Assembly: GCF_051401765.1 (NCBI RefSeq)
Contig: NW_027480493.1
Coordinates: forward strand, 682,001-746,000
Source of the DNA: Calliopsis andreniformis
Lineage: Eukaryota; Arthropoda; Insecta; Hymenoptera; Andrenidae
Length of the DNA stretch: 64,000 nt
Direction: 5' to 3'
Under the pieces are notes generated by a model. That model was given only the letters and a program-made list of their open reading frames with translations, had not been told where the DNA came from and did not search any database. The translations under genes were made by a program, and so were the position numbers. This document shows positions 35,992-49,190 of this stretch, in pieces; position 1 is the first letter of the stretch; every line of letters starts with the position of its first letter.

Positions 35992-38446
35992 ATTGAGGGC
36001 TGAGGTTTGAGGATTGAGAATTGAAGATTGAGGATTGAGTATTGGGGGTTGTGGATTGAGGACGAGGACTGACGGTTGAGTATTGATGTTTGAGTTCTGA
36101 GGATTGAGGATTGAGGATTGAAGATTGGGGATTGGGTATTGAGGATTGAAGAATGAGGATTGAGTATTGAGTATTGAGGATTGAGGATTGAAGATTGAGT
36201 ATTGAGGATTGAAGATTGACGATTGAGTATTGAGGATTGAGGATTGAGGATTGAGGATTGAGGATTGAGGATTGAGGATTGAGGATTGAGGATTGAGGAT
36301 TGAGGATTGAAGATTGAGTATTGAGGATTGAAGATTGACGATTGAGGATTGAGGATTGAGGATTGAGGATTGAGGATTGAAGATTGAATATTGAGTATTG
36401 AGGATTGAAGATTAAGGATTGAGGATTGAGGATTGACGATTGACGATTGAAGATTGAGGATTGAGGATTGAGGATTGAGGATTGAGGATTGAAGATTGAG
36501 GATTGGGTATTGAGGATTGAAGAATGAGGATTGAGTATTGAGTATTGAGGATTGAAGATTGAGGATTGAGGATTGAGGATTGAGGATTGAGGATTCAAGA
36601 TTGAGTACTGAGGATTTAAGATTAAGATTGAGGATTGAGGATTGAGGATTGAGGATTGAGGATTGAGGATTGAAGATTGAGGATTGCGTATTGAGAATAG
36701 AACATAAAGGATTGAGGATTGAGTATTGAGGATTGAGGATTGAGTATTGAGGATTGAGGATTGAGTATTGAGGATTGAGGATTGAGGATTGAAGATTGAA
36801 TATTGATGATTGAAGATTGAGGATCGAGGATTGAGGGTTGTGGATTGAGGACGAGGACTGAGGGTTGAGTATTGATGTTTGAGGTCTGAGGATTGAGCAT
36901 TGAGGATTGAGAATTGAGGATTGAGGATTGAGGATTGAAGATTGAGGATTGGGTGTTGAGGATTGAAGAATGAGGATTGAGGATTGATGATTGACGATTG
37001 AGGATTGAAGATTGAGTATTGAGGATTGAAGATTGAGGATTGAGGATTGAGGATTCAGGAATGAGGATTGAGGATTGCGGATAGAAGATTGAGGATTGGG
37101 TATTGCGGATTGAACATTGAGGATTGAGGATTGAGGATTCAGGATCGAGTACTGAAGATTGAATACTGATGATTGAAGATTGAGGATTGAGGATTGATGG
37201 TTGTGGATTCAGGACGAGGACTGAGGGTTGAGTATTGCTGTTTGAGGTCTGAGGATTGAGGATTGAGCATTGAGAATTGAGGATTGAGGATTGAGGATTG
37301 AAGATTGAGGATTGGGTGTTGAGGATTGAAGAGTGAGGGTTGAGGAGTGAGGACTGAGGATTGCGTATTGCAGATTAAGTATTGAGGATTGAAGATTCAG
37401 GATTGAGGATTGAAGAGTGAGGGTTGAGGAGTGAGGACTGAGGATTGCGTATTGCAGATTAAGTATTGAGGATTGAAGATTCAGGATTGAGGATTGAGGA
37501 TTGAGAATTGAGGATTGAGGATTGAGGATTCAAGATTGAGTACTGAGGATTTATGATTAAGATTGAGGATTGAGGATTGAGGATTGAGGATTGAGGATTG
37601 AGGATTGAAGGTTGAGGATTGCGTATTGAGAATAGAACATAAAGGATAGAGGATTGAGTATTGAGGATTGAGGATTGAGTATTGAGGATTGAGGATTGAG
37701 GATTGAAGATTGAATATTGATGATTGAAGATTGAGGATCGAGGATTGAGGGTTGTGGATTGAGGACGAGGACTGAGGGTTGAGTATTGATGTTTGAGGTC
37801 TGAGGATTGAGCATTGAGGATTGAGAATTGAGGATTGAGGATTGAGGATTGAAGATTGAGGATTGGGTGTTGAGGATTGAAGAATGAGGATTGAGGATTG
37901 ATGATTGACGATTGAGGATTGAAGATTGAGTATTGAGGATTGAAGATTGAGGATTGAGGATTGAGGATTCAGGAATGAGGATTGAGGATTGCGGATAGAA
38001 GATTGAGGATTGGGTATTGCGGATTGAACATTGAGGATTGAGGATTGAGGATTGAGGATTGAGGATCGAGTACTGAAGATTGAATACTGATGATTGAAGA
38101 TTGAGGATTGAGGATTGATGGTTGTGGATTCAGGACGAGGACTGAGGGTTGAGTATTGCTGTTTGAGGTCTGAGGATTGAGGATTGAGCATTGAGAATTG
38201 AGGATTGAGGATTGAGGATTGAAGATTGAGGATTGGGTGTTGAGGATTGAAGAGTGAGGGTTGAGGAGTGAGGACTGAGGATTGCGTATTGCAGATTAAG
38301 TATTGAGGATTGAAGATTCAGGATTGAGGATTGAGGATTGAGAATTGAGGATTGAGGATTGAGGATTGAGGATTGAAGATTGAGTATTGAGGATCGAGGA
38401 TTGAGGACTGAGGATTGAGGATTGAGGATTGAGGATTGAAGATTGA

Positions 38447-38870
38447 GGACTGAGTGTTGAGGGTTGAGTGATGAGAATTGATGTTTGTGGATTGAGATTT
38501 GAAGATTGAAGAATAGGGATTGAGTATTGAAAACTGTGAATTGAGGATATTCTATGGAGGACTGAGGATTGACAATTGATTGTTGAGGACTGAGGGCTGA
38601 AGATTGAGGATTCAGGATTGAGGATTAGGGATTGAGTTTTGAGGACTGAGGATTGATGGTTGAGGGTTGTGCGTTGAATATTGAGGGCTGAGTGATGAGA
38701 ATTGATGTTTGTGGATAGAGATTTGAAGATTGCAGGCTGAGTATTGAGTATTGAAACCTGTGAATTGAGGATATTCTATTGACGATTGAGGATTCACACC
38801 TGATTGTTGAGGTCTGAGGGCTGAATATTGGGGGTTCAGGATTGTGGCTTCAGGATTGAGGTTTGAGGAC
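38447..38870 (+). repeat. A-B block doublet
   Basis: Cores at 38,546 and 38,770. The sequence just upstream lacks 126 bp (18 heptamers) present before the corresponding doublets of copies 1 and 2. Confidence 0.9.
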
Positions 38871-41612
38871 TGAGGATTGAGGCTTGAGGGTGAGGATTGA
38901 GGGTTGAGGATTGAGGATTGAAGGTTGAGGATTGCGTATTGAGGATAGAACAATGAGGATTGAGGATTGAGTATTGAGGATTGAGGATTGAGGATTGAAA
39001 GTTGAATATTGATGATTGATGATTGAGGATCGAGGATTGAGGGTTGTGGGTTGAGGACGAGGACTGAGGGTTGAGTATTGATGTTTGAGGTCTGAGGATT
39101 GAGGAATGAGTATTGAGAATTGAGGATTGAGGTTTGAGGATTGAAGATTGAGGATTGGGCGTTGAGGATTGAAGAATGAGTGTTGAGGATTGAGGATTGA
39201 GGATTGAGGATTGAAGATTGAGTATTGAGGATTGAAGATTGAGGATTCAGGATTGAGGATTGAGGATTGAGGATTGAGGATTGGGTATTGAGGATTGAAG
39301 AATGAGGATTGATTATTGAAGATTGAAGATTGAGGATTGAGGATTGAGGATTGAGGATTGAGGATTGAGGATTGAGGATTGCGGATAGAAGATTGAGGAT
39401 TGGGTATTGCGGATTGAACATTGAGGATTGAGGATTGAGGATTGAGGATTGAGGATTGAGGATTGAGAATTGAGGATTGAGGATTGAGGATTGAAGATTG
39501 AGGATTGGGTATTGAGGATTGAAGAATGAGGATTGAGGATTGAGGATTGAGGATTGAGGATTGAAGACTGAGTATTGAGGATTAAAGATTGAGGATTGAG
39601 GAGTGAGTATTGAAGATTGAGGATTTGTGACTGAGGATTGAAGATTGAGGATTGAGGATTGAGCGTTGAGGACTGAGGATTGAGGATTGAGGATTGAAGA
39701 TTGAGGATTGAGGAGTGAGTATTGAAGATTGAGGATTTGTGACTGAGGATTGAAGATTGAGAATTGAGGATTGAGGAGTGAGGACTGAGGATTGAGGATT
39801 GAGGATTGAAGATTGAGGATCGGGTATTGAGGATTGAACATTGAGGATTGAGGATTGAGGATTGAGGATTGAGGATTGAGGATTGAAGATTGGGGATTGG
39901 GTATTGAGGATTGAAGAATGAGGATTGAGTATTGAGTATTGAGGATTGAGGATTGAAGATTGAGTATTGAGGATTGAAGATTGACGATTGAGTATTGAGG
40001 ATTGAGGATTGAGGATTGAGGATTGAGGATTGAGGATTGAGGATTGAGGATTGAAGATTGGGTATTGAGGATTGAAGATTGGGGATTGAGGATTGAGGAT
40101 TGAGGATTGAGGATTGAAGATTGAGGATTCGGTATTGAGGATTGAAGAATGAGCATTGAGGAGTGAGGACTGAGGATTGAGGATTGCAGATTGAGTATTG
40201 AGGATCGAAGATTGAGGATTGAGGATTGAGGATTGAGGATTGAGGAGTGAGGATTGAGGATTGAAGATTGAGTATTGAGGACTGAAGACTGAGGATTGAG
40301 GATTGAGGATTGAGGATTGAGGATTGAAGATTGAGGATTGGGGATTGAGGATTGACGATTGAGGATTGAGCATTGGGGATTGAGAATTGAGGATTGAGGA
40401 TTGAAGGTTGAGTATTGACGATTGATGATTGAGGATTGAGGATTGAGGATTGAGCATTGAGGATTGAAGACTGAGGATTGAGGAGTGAGTATTGAAGATT
40501 GAGGATTTTGGACTGAGGATTGAAGATTGAGGATTGAGGATTGAGGATTGAGGATTGAGGATTGAGGATTGAGGATTGAATATTGAGGATTGGGTATTGA
40601 GGATTGAAGAATGAGGATTGAGGATTGAGGATTGAGGATTGTGGATTGAAGATTGAGTATTGAGGATTGAAGATTGACGATTGAGGATTGAGGATTGAGG
40701 ATTGAGGATTGAGGATTGAGGATTGAGGATTGAGGATTGAGGATTGAAGATTGAGTATCGAGGATTGAAGATCGAGGATTGAGGATTGAGGATTGAGGAT
40801 TGAGGATTGAAGATTGAGGATTGAGGATTGAGGATTGTGGATTGAGGATTGAAGATTGAGGATTGGGTATTGAGGATTGAATAATGATGATTGAGGATTG
40901 AGTATTGAGGATTGAGGATTGAAGATTGAGTACTGAGGATTGAAGATTAAGATTGAGGGTTGAGGATTGAGGATTGAGGATTGAGGTTTGAGGATTGAGG
41001 ATTGTGGATTGAAGATTGAGGATTGCGTATTGAGGATAGAACATTGAGGATTGAGGATTGAGTATTGAGGATTGAGGATTGAGGATTGAAGATTGAATAT
41101 TGATGACTGAAGATTGAGGATTGAAGATTGAGGATTGGGTATTGAGGATTGTAGAATGAGGATTGAGTATTGAGTATTGAGGATTGAGGATTGAACATTG
41201 AGTATTGAGGATTGAAGATTGACGATTGAGGATTGCGGATTGAGGATTGAGGATTGAGGATTGAGGTTTGAGGATTGAAGGTTGAGTATTGAGGATTGAA
41301 GGTAGAGGATTGAGGATTGAGGATTGAGGATTGAGGCTTGATGATTGAGTACTGAGGATTGAAGATTAAGATTGGGGATAGAGGATTGAGGATTGAGGAT
41401 TGAGGTTTGAAGATTGAAGATTGAGTATTGAGGATTGAAGATTGAGGATTGAGGACTGAGGATTGAGGATTGAGGATTGAAGATTGAGTACTGAGGATTG
41501 AAGATTAAGATTGAGGACTGAGGATTGAGGACTGAGGATTGAGGATTGAGGATTGAAGGTTCAGTATTGAGGATTGAAGATTGAGAATTGAGGATTGAGG
41601 ATTGAGCGTTGA

Positions 41613-43719
41613 GGACTGAGTGTTGAGGGTTGAGTGATGAGAATTGATGTTTGTGTATAGAGATTTGAAGATTGCAGATTGAGTATTGAGTATTGAAAAC
41701 TGTGAATTGAGTATATTCTATTGAGGATTGATGATTGACAACTGATTGTTGAGGTCTGAGGGCTGAAGATTGAGGGTTCCGGATTGAGGATTCAGAATTG
41801 AAATTTGAGGACTGAGCATTGAGGATTGAAGATTGAGTATTGAGGATTGAAGATTGAGAATTGAGGATTGAGGATTGAGGATTGAGGATGAGGGCTGAGG
41901 GTTGATGTTTGAGGTTTGAGGACTGAGGACTGAGGATTGAGGATTGAGAATTGAGGATTGAGGATTGAGGGTTGAAGATTGAGGATTGGGTATTGAGGAT
42001 TGAAGAATGAGGATTGAGGATTCAGGATTGAGGATTGAGGAGTGAATATTGAGTATTGAGGATTGAAGATCGACTATTGAGGATTGCGAATTGATGATTG
42101 CGGGTTGAGGATTGAGGATTGCAGATTGAGTATTGAGGCTAGAAGGTTGAGGATTGTGGATTGAGGATTGATGATTGAGGCTTGAATATTGAGGATTGGG
42201 GACTGAGTGTTGAGGGTTGAGTGATGAGAATTGATGTCTGTGGATAGAGATTTGAAGATTGCAGGTTGAGTATTGAGTATTGAAAACTGTGAAATCATGA
42301 TATTCTATTGAGGATTGAGGATGGACCACTGACTGTTGAGGACTGAGGGCTGAAGATTGAGGATTCAGGATTGGGGATTGAGGATTGAGGTTTGAGGACT
42401 GAGGATTGAGGATTGAGGATTGAGGATTGAGGATTGAGGATTGAGGATTGAAGACTGAGGATTGAATATTGATGATTAAGCATTGAGGGTTGAGGATTGA
42501 GGGTTGTGGATTGAGGACGAGGACTGAGTGTTGAATATTGATGTCTGAGGTCTGAGGATTGAGGATTGAGTATTGAGAATTGAGGATTGAGGATTGAAGA
42601 TTGAGGATTGGGTATTGAGGATTGACGAATGAGGATTGAGGATTGCGGATTGAGGATTGAAGATTGAGTACTGAGGATTGAAGACTGAGGATTGAGGATT
42701 GATGATTGAGGATTGGGGATTGAGGACTGCGAATTGAAGATTCAGTATTGGGCATTGAAGATTCAAAATTGAGGATGAGGATTGAAAATTGAGTACTGAG
42801 TGTTGAGGGTTGAGTGATGAGAATTTATGTTTCTGGATAGAGATTTGAAGATTGCAGATTGAGTATTGGGTATTGAAAACTGTGAATTGAGGATATTCTA
42901 TTGAGGATTGTGGATTGACAACTGAATGTTGAGGACTGAGGGCTGAAGATTGAGGATTCAGGATTGAGGATTCAGAATTGAGGTTTGAGGACTGAGGATT
43001 GAGGATTGAAGATTGAGTATTGAGGATTGAAGATTGAGGTTTGAGGATTGAGGATTGAGGATTGAGGATGAGGGCTGAGGGTTGAGGATTGAGGATTGAG
43101 GACTAAGGACAGAGGATTGAGGATTGAGAATTGAGGATTGAGGATTGAGGATTGAAGATTGAGGATTGGGTATTGAGGATCGAAGAATGAGAATTGAGGA
43201 TTGAGGATTGAGGATTGAGGATTGAATATTGAGTATTGGGGACTGAGTTTTGAGGGTTGAGTGTTGTGAATTGATGTTTGTGGATAGAGATTTGAAGATT
43301 GCAGGTTGAGTATTGAGTATTGAAAGCTGTGAATTCATGATATTCTATTGAGGATTGAGGATTGACCACCGATTGTTGAGGACTGAGGGCTGAAGATTGA
43401 GGATTCAGGATTGAGGATTCAGGATTGAGGTTTGAGGACTGAGGATTGAGGGTTGAGGATCGAGGATTGAGGATTGACGCTGGAGGATTGAGGATTGAGG
43501 ATGGAGGATTGAAGAGAGAGGACTGAGTGTTGAGGATTGTGTGTTGAGGATTGATGTTTGAGGATTGAGATTTGATTATTGAATATTTTGGATTGAGTAT
43601 TCAACCGTGAGAATTCAGTATATTCTACTGAGTATTCAGAATTGAGGATTGATGGTTGAGTATTGAGGATTGATGGATGAGGGTTGTGTTTTGAATATTG
43701 AGGATTGAGGATTGAGGAT
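41613..43719 (+). repeat. Cluster of five D blocks (third-unit copy)
   Basis: Cores at 41,712, 42,299, 42,892, 43,339 and 43,619, every one exactly 14,927 bp after its partner in 26,686-28,792. EcoRI sites recur at 43,331 and 43,611. Confidence 0.87.
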
Positions 43720-43931
43720 TTAGTGTTGAGGATTGAGGATTGAACATTGAGTATTGATGTTTGATTATTGAGGATTGAGGATTGAGGTTTGAGGATTGAG
43801 GACGAGGACTGACGGTTGAGGATTGAGGTTTGAGGATCGAGTGTTGAGGATTGAGAGTTGAGGACTGAGGATTGAAGATTGAGAATTGAGGATTGAAGAT
43901 TGAGGATTGAGGATTGAGGATTGAGGATTGA

Positions 43932-44136
43932 CGACTGAGTGTTGAGGGTTGAGTGATGGGAATTGATGTTTGAGGATAGAGATTTGAAGATTGCAGATTG
44001 AGTATTGAGTATTGAAAACTGTGAATTGATGATATTCTCTTGAGGATTGAGGATTGACAACTGATTGTTGAGGACTGAGGGCTGAAGGTTGAGGATTCAG
44101 GATTGAGGATTCAGGATTGTGGTTTGAGGACCGAGG
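43932..44136 (+). repeat. C block
   Basis: Core at 44,031, exact counterpart of 29,104 (offset 14,927). Confidence 0.88.
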
Positions 44137-45063
44137 ATTGAGGGCTGAGGATTGAGGATTGAGAATTGAAGATTGAGGATTGAGTATTGGGGGTTGTGGA
44201 TTGAGGACGAGGACTGACGGTTGAGTATTGATGTTTGAGTTCTGAGGATTGAGGATTGAGGATTGAAGATTGGGGATTGGGTATTGAGGATTGAAGAATG
44301 AGGATTGAGTATTGAGTATTGAGGATTGAGGATTGAAGATTGAGTATTGAGGATTGAAGATTGACGATTGAGTATTGAGGATTGAGGATTGAGGATTGAG
44401 GATTGAGGATTGAGGATTGAGGATTGAAGATTGGGTATTGAGGATTGAAGATTGGGGATTGAGGATTGAGGATTGAGGATTGAGGATTGAAGATTGAGGA
44501 TACGGTATTGAGGATTGAAGAATGAGGATTGAGGAGTTAGGACTGAGGATTGAGGATTGCAGATTGAGTATTGAGGATTGAGGATTGAAGATTGAGTATT
44601 GAGGATTGAAGATTGAGGATTGAGGATTGAGGATTGAGGATTGAGGATTGAAGATTGAGTACTGAGGATTGAAGATTAAGATTGAGGGTTGAGGATTGAG
44701 GACTGAGGATTGAGGATTGAGGATTGAAGATTGAGTATTGAGGATCGAGGATTGAGGACTGAGGATTGAGGATTGCGGATTGCAAATTGAGTATTGAGGA
44801 TTGAAGATTGAGGATTGAGGATTGAGGATTGAGAATTGAGGATTGAGGATTGAGGATTGAGGATTGAAGATTGAGTATTGAGGATCGAGGATTGAGGACT
44901 GAGGATTGAGGATTGAGGATTGAGAATTGAAGATTGAGGATTGGGGATTGAGGATTGACGATTGAGGATTGAGCATTGAGGATTGAGAATTGAGGATTGA
45001 GGATTGAAGATTGAGTATTGAGGATTGAAGATTGAGGATTGATGGTTGAGGATTGAAGATTGA

Positions 45064-45263
45064 GGACTGAGTGTTGAGGGTTGAGTGATGAGAATTGATG
45101 TTTGTGGATTGAGATTTGAAGATTGAAGAATAGGGATTGAGTATTGAAAACTGTGAATTGAGGATATTCTATTGACGATTGAGGATTCACAACTGATTGT
45201 TGAGGTCTGAGGGCTGAATATTGGGGGTTCAGGATTGTGGCTTCAGGATTGAGGTTTGAGGAC
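45064..45263 (+). repeat. A/B hybrid block
   Basis: Core at 45,163; opens the partial fourth unit. Confidence 0.9.
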
Positions 45264-46011
45264 TGAGGATTGAGGCTTGAGGGTGAGGATTGAGGATTGA
45301 GGATTGAGGATTGATGGTTGAGGATTGCGTATTGAGGATAGAACAATGAGGATTGAGGATTGAGTATTGAGGATTGAGGATTGAGGATTGAAGATTGAAT
45401 ATTGATGATTGAAGATTGAGGATCGAGGATTGAGGGTTGTGGATTGAGGACGAGGACTGAGGGTTGAGTATTGATGTTTGAGGTCTGAGGATTGAGGAAT
45501 GAGTATTGAGAATTGAGGATTGAGGTTTGAGGATTGAAGATTGAGGATTGGGTGTTGATGATTGAAGAATGAGGGTTGAGGATTGAGGATTGAGGATTGA
45601 TGATTGAAGATTGAGTATTGAGGATTGAAGATTGAGGATTGAGGATTGAGGATTGAGGATTGAGGATTGAGGATTGAGGATTGCGAATAGAAGATTGAGG
45701 ATTGGGTATTGCGGACTGAACATTGAGGATTGAGGATTGAGGGTTGAGGATTGAGGATTGAGGGTTGAGGATTGAGGATTGAGGATTGAGGATTGAAGAT
45801 TGAGGATTGGGTATTGAGGATTGAAGAATGAGGATTGAGGATTGAGGATTGAGGATTGAGGATTAAAAGACTGAGTATTGAGGATTAAAGATTGAGGATT
45901 GAGGAGTGAGTATTGAAGATTGAGGATTTGTGACTGAGGATTGAAGATTGAGGATTGAGGATTGAGGATTGAGGACTGAGGATTGAGGATTGAGGATTGA
46001 AGATTGAGGAT
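45163..46011 (+). repeat. Start of a fourth higher-order unit
   Basis: About 850 bp colinear with 30,236-31,084 at an offset of 14,927, opening with a hybrid block. After 46,011 the match ends and the array switches to sequence matching 4,683 onward. No genes. Confidence 0.85.
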
Positions 46012-47766
46012 TGAGGATTGGGTGTTGAGGATTGAAGAATGAGGATTGAGGATTGAGGATTGAGGATTGAGGATTGAAGACTGAGTATTGAGGATTGAAG
46101 ATTGAGGATTGAGGAGTGAGTATTGAAGATTGAGGATTTGTGACTGAGGATTGAAGATTGAGGATTGAGGATTGAGGATTGAGGACTGAGGATTGAGGAT
46201 TGAGGATTGAAGATTGAGGATTGAGGCGTGAGTATTGAAGATTGAGGATTTGTGACTGAGGATTGAAGATTGAGGATTGAGGATTGAGGATTGAGGACTG
46301 AGGATTGAGGATTGAGGATTGAAGATTGAGGATTGGGTATTGAGGATTGAAGATTGAGGATTGAGGATTGAAGATTGAGGAATGAGGATTGAAGTTTGAG
46401 TACTGAGGATTGAAGATTAAGGTTGAGGATTGAGAATTGAGGATTGAGGATTGAGGATTGAAGATTGAGGATTGCGTATTGAGGATAGAACATTGAGGAT
46501 TGAGGATTGTGTATTGAGGATTGAGGATTGAGGATTGAAGATTGAATATTGATGATTGAAAATTGAGGATCGAGGATTGAGGGTTGTGGATTGAGGACGA
46601 GGACTGAGGGTTGAGTATTGATGTTTGAGGTCTGAGGATTGAGGATTGAGGATTGAGAATTGAGGATTGAGGATTGAGGATTGAAGACTGAGGATTCGGT
46701 GTTGAGGATTGAACAATGAGGATTGAGGATTGAGGATTGAGGATTGAGGATTGAAGATTGAGTATTGAGGGTTGAAGGTTGAGGATTGAGGATTGAAGAT
46801 TGAGGATTGAGGATTGAGGATTGCGGATAGATGATTGAGGATTGGGTATTGCGGATTGAACATTGAGGATTGAGGATTGAGGATTGAGGATTGAGGATTG
46901 AGGACTGAAGGTTGAATATTGATGATTGAATATTGAGGATTGAGGATTGATGGTTGTGGATTGAGGACGAGGACGGAGGGTTGAGTATTGCTGTTTGAGG
47001 TCTGAGGGTTGAGGAATGAGGATTGAGAATTGCGGATTGAGGATTGAGGATTGAAGATTAAGGATTGGGTATTGAGGATTGAAGAATGAGGATTGAGGAT
47101 TGAGGATTGAGGATTGAGGATTGACGACTGAGTGTTGAGGGTTGAGTGATGAGAATTGATGTTTGAGGATAGAGATTTGAAGATTGCAGATTGAGTATTG
47201 AGTATTGAAAACTGTGAATTGATGATATTCTCTTGAGGATTGAGGATTCACAACTGATTGTTGAGGACTGAGGGCTGAAGGTTGAGGATTCAGGATTGAG
47301 GATTCAGGATTGTGGTTTGAGGACCGAGGATTGAGGGCTGAGGATTGAGGATTGAGAATTGAAGATTGAGGATTGAGTATTGGGGGTTGTGGATTGAGGA
47401 CGAGGTCTGACGGTTGAGTATTGATGTTTGAGTTCTGAGGATTGAGGATTGAGGATTGAAGGTTGGGGATTGGGTATTGAGGATTGAAGAATGAGGATTG
47501 AGTATTGAGTATTGAGGATTGAGGATTGAAGATTGAGTATTGAGGATTGAAGATTGACGATTGAGTATTGAGGATTGAGGATTGAGGATTGAGGATTGAG
47601 GATTGAGGATTGAGGATTGAAGATTGGGTATTGAGGATTGAAGATTGGGGATTGAGGATTGAGGATTGAGGATTGAGGATTGAAGATTGAGGATTCGGTA
47701 TTGAGGATTGAAGAATGAGGATTGAGGAGTGAGGACTGAGGATTGAGGATTGCAGATTGAGTATTG
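46012..47766 (+). repeat. Copy of 4,683-6,437 (offset 41,329)
   Basis: Offset verified at GGGTGTTG (4,691 and 46,020), the C-block core (5,895 and 47,224), GGGTATT (6,297 and 47,626) and TTCGGTATT (6,366 and 47,695). Beyond 47,766 the match continues with nine heptamers (63 bp) missing, the offset becoming 41,266 at the TTCAAG variant near 47,996. No genes. Confidence 0.87.
47125..47329 (+). repeat. C block
   Basis: Core at 47,224, counterpart of 5,895 (offset 41,329) and 3,716 bp before the next C block. Confidence 0.88.
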
Positions 47767-48990
47767 AAGATTGAGTATTGAGGACTGAAGACTGAGGATT
47801 GAGGATTGGGGATTGAGGATTGAGGATTGAAGATTGAGGATTGGGGATTGAGGATTGACGATTGAGGATTGAGCATTGGTGATTGAGAATTGAGGATTGA
47901 GGATTGAAGGTTGAGTATTGAGGATTGAAGATTGAGGATTGAGGATTGAGGATTGAGCATTGAGGATTGAAGACTGAGGATTGAGGAGTGAGTATTCAAG
48001 ATTGAGGATTTGGGACTGAGGATTGAAGATTGAGGATTGAGGATTGAGGATTGAGGATTGAGGATTGAAGATTGAGGATTGAGGATTGAGGATTGAGGAT
48101 TGAGGATTGAAGATTGAGGATTGGGTATTGAGGATTGAATAATGAGGATTGAGGATTGAGTATTGAGGATTGAGGGTTGTGGATTGAGGACGAGGACTGA
48201 GGGTTGAGTATTGATGTTTGAGGTCTGAGGATTGAGGAATGAGTATTGAGAATTGAGGATTGAGGTTTGAGGAATGAAGATTGAGGATTGGGTGTTGATG
48301 ATTGAAGAATGAGGGTTGAGGATTGAGGAATGAGGATTGAGGATTGAAGATTGAGTATTGAGGATTGAAGATTGAGGATTGAGGATTGAGGATTGAGGAT
48401 TGAGGATTGAGGATTGAGGATTGCGGATAGAAGATTGAGGATTGGGTATTGCGGATTGAACATTGAGGATTGAGGATTGAGGGTTGAGGATTGAGGATTG
48501 AGGATTGAGGACTGAGGATTGAGGATTGAGGATTGAAGATTGAGGATTGGGTATTGAGGATTGAAGAATGAGGATTGAGGACTGAGGATTGAGGATTGAG
48601 GATTGAAGATTGGGCATTGAGGATTGAAGATTGGGGATTGAGGATTGAGGATTGAGGATTGAGGATTGAAGATTGAGGATTCGGTATTGAGGATTGAAGA
48701 ATGAGGATTGAGGAGTGAGGACTGAGGATTGAGGATTGCAGATTGAGTATTGAGGATTGAGGATTGAAGATTGAGTATTGAGGATTGAAGATTGAGGATT
48801 GAGGATTGAGGATTGAGGATTGAGGATTGAAGATTGAGTACTGAGGATTGAAGATTAAGATTGAGGATTGAGGATTGAGGACTGAGGATTGAGGATTGAG
48901 GATTGAGGATTGAGAATTGAGGATTGAGGATTGAAGATTGAGTATTGAGGATTGAAGATTGAGGATTGATGGTTGAGGATTGAAGATTGA
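47767..48990 (+). repeat. Heptamer satellite between repeat segments
   Basis: Plain heptamer array. The first 300 bp resemble 6.5-6.8 kb; the remainder carries the GAGGACGAGGACTGAG irregular unit near 48.19 kb and reads like 51.78-52.38 kb and 57.2-57.9 kb. No block core and no gene. Confidence 0.75.
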
Positions 48991-49190
48991 GGACTGAGTG
49001 TTGAGGGTTGAGTGATGAGAATTGATGTTTGTGGATTGAGATTTGAAGATTGAAGAATAGGGATTGAGTATTGAAAACTGTGAATTGAGGATATTCTATT
49101 GACGATTGAGGATTCACAACTGATTGTTGAGGTCTGAGGGCTGAATATTGGGGGTTCAGGATTGTGGCTTCAGGATTGAGGTTTGAGGAC
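48991..49190 (+). repeat. A/B hybrid block
   Basis: Core at 49,090, offset 18,854 from 30,236 and 3,927 from 45,163. Confidence 0.9.

Larger units (their letters stand above)
30236..45162 (+). repeat. Higher-order unit, copy 3 (14,927 bp)
   Basis: The next period, in the same block order as the preceding unit but without its 622-bp tandem duplication and with 126 bp missing near 38.43 kb. It keeps the 370-bp segment at 35,096-35,465 and a 188-bp segment near 32.37-32.56 kb, both absent from the preceding unit. Comparing the reverse translations of 38,612-41,044 and 23,685-26,117 by eye, I count six changed residues in 810 codons, so the two units are close to identical and the duplication is recent or actively homogenised. 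Confidence 0.92.
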
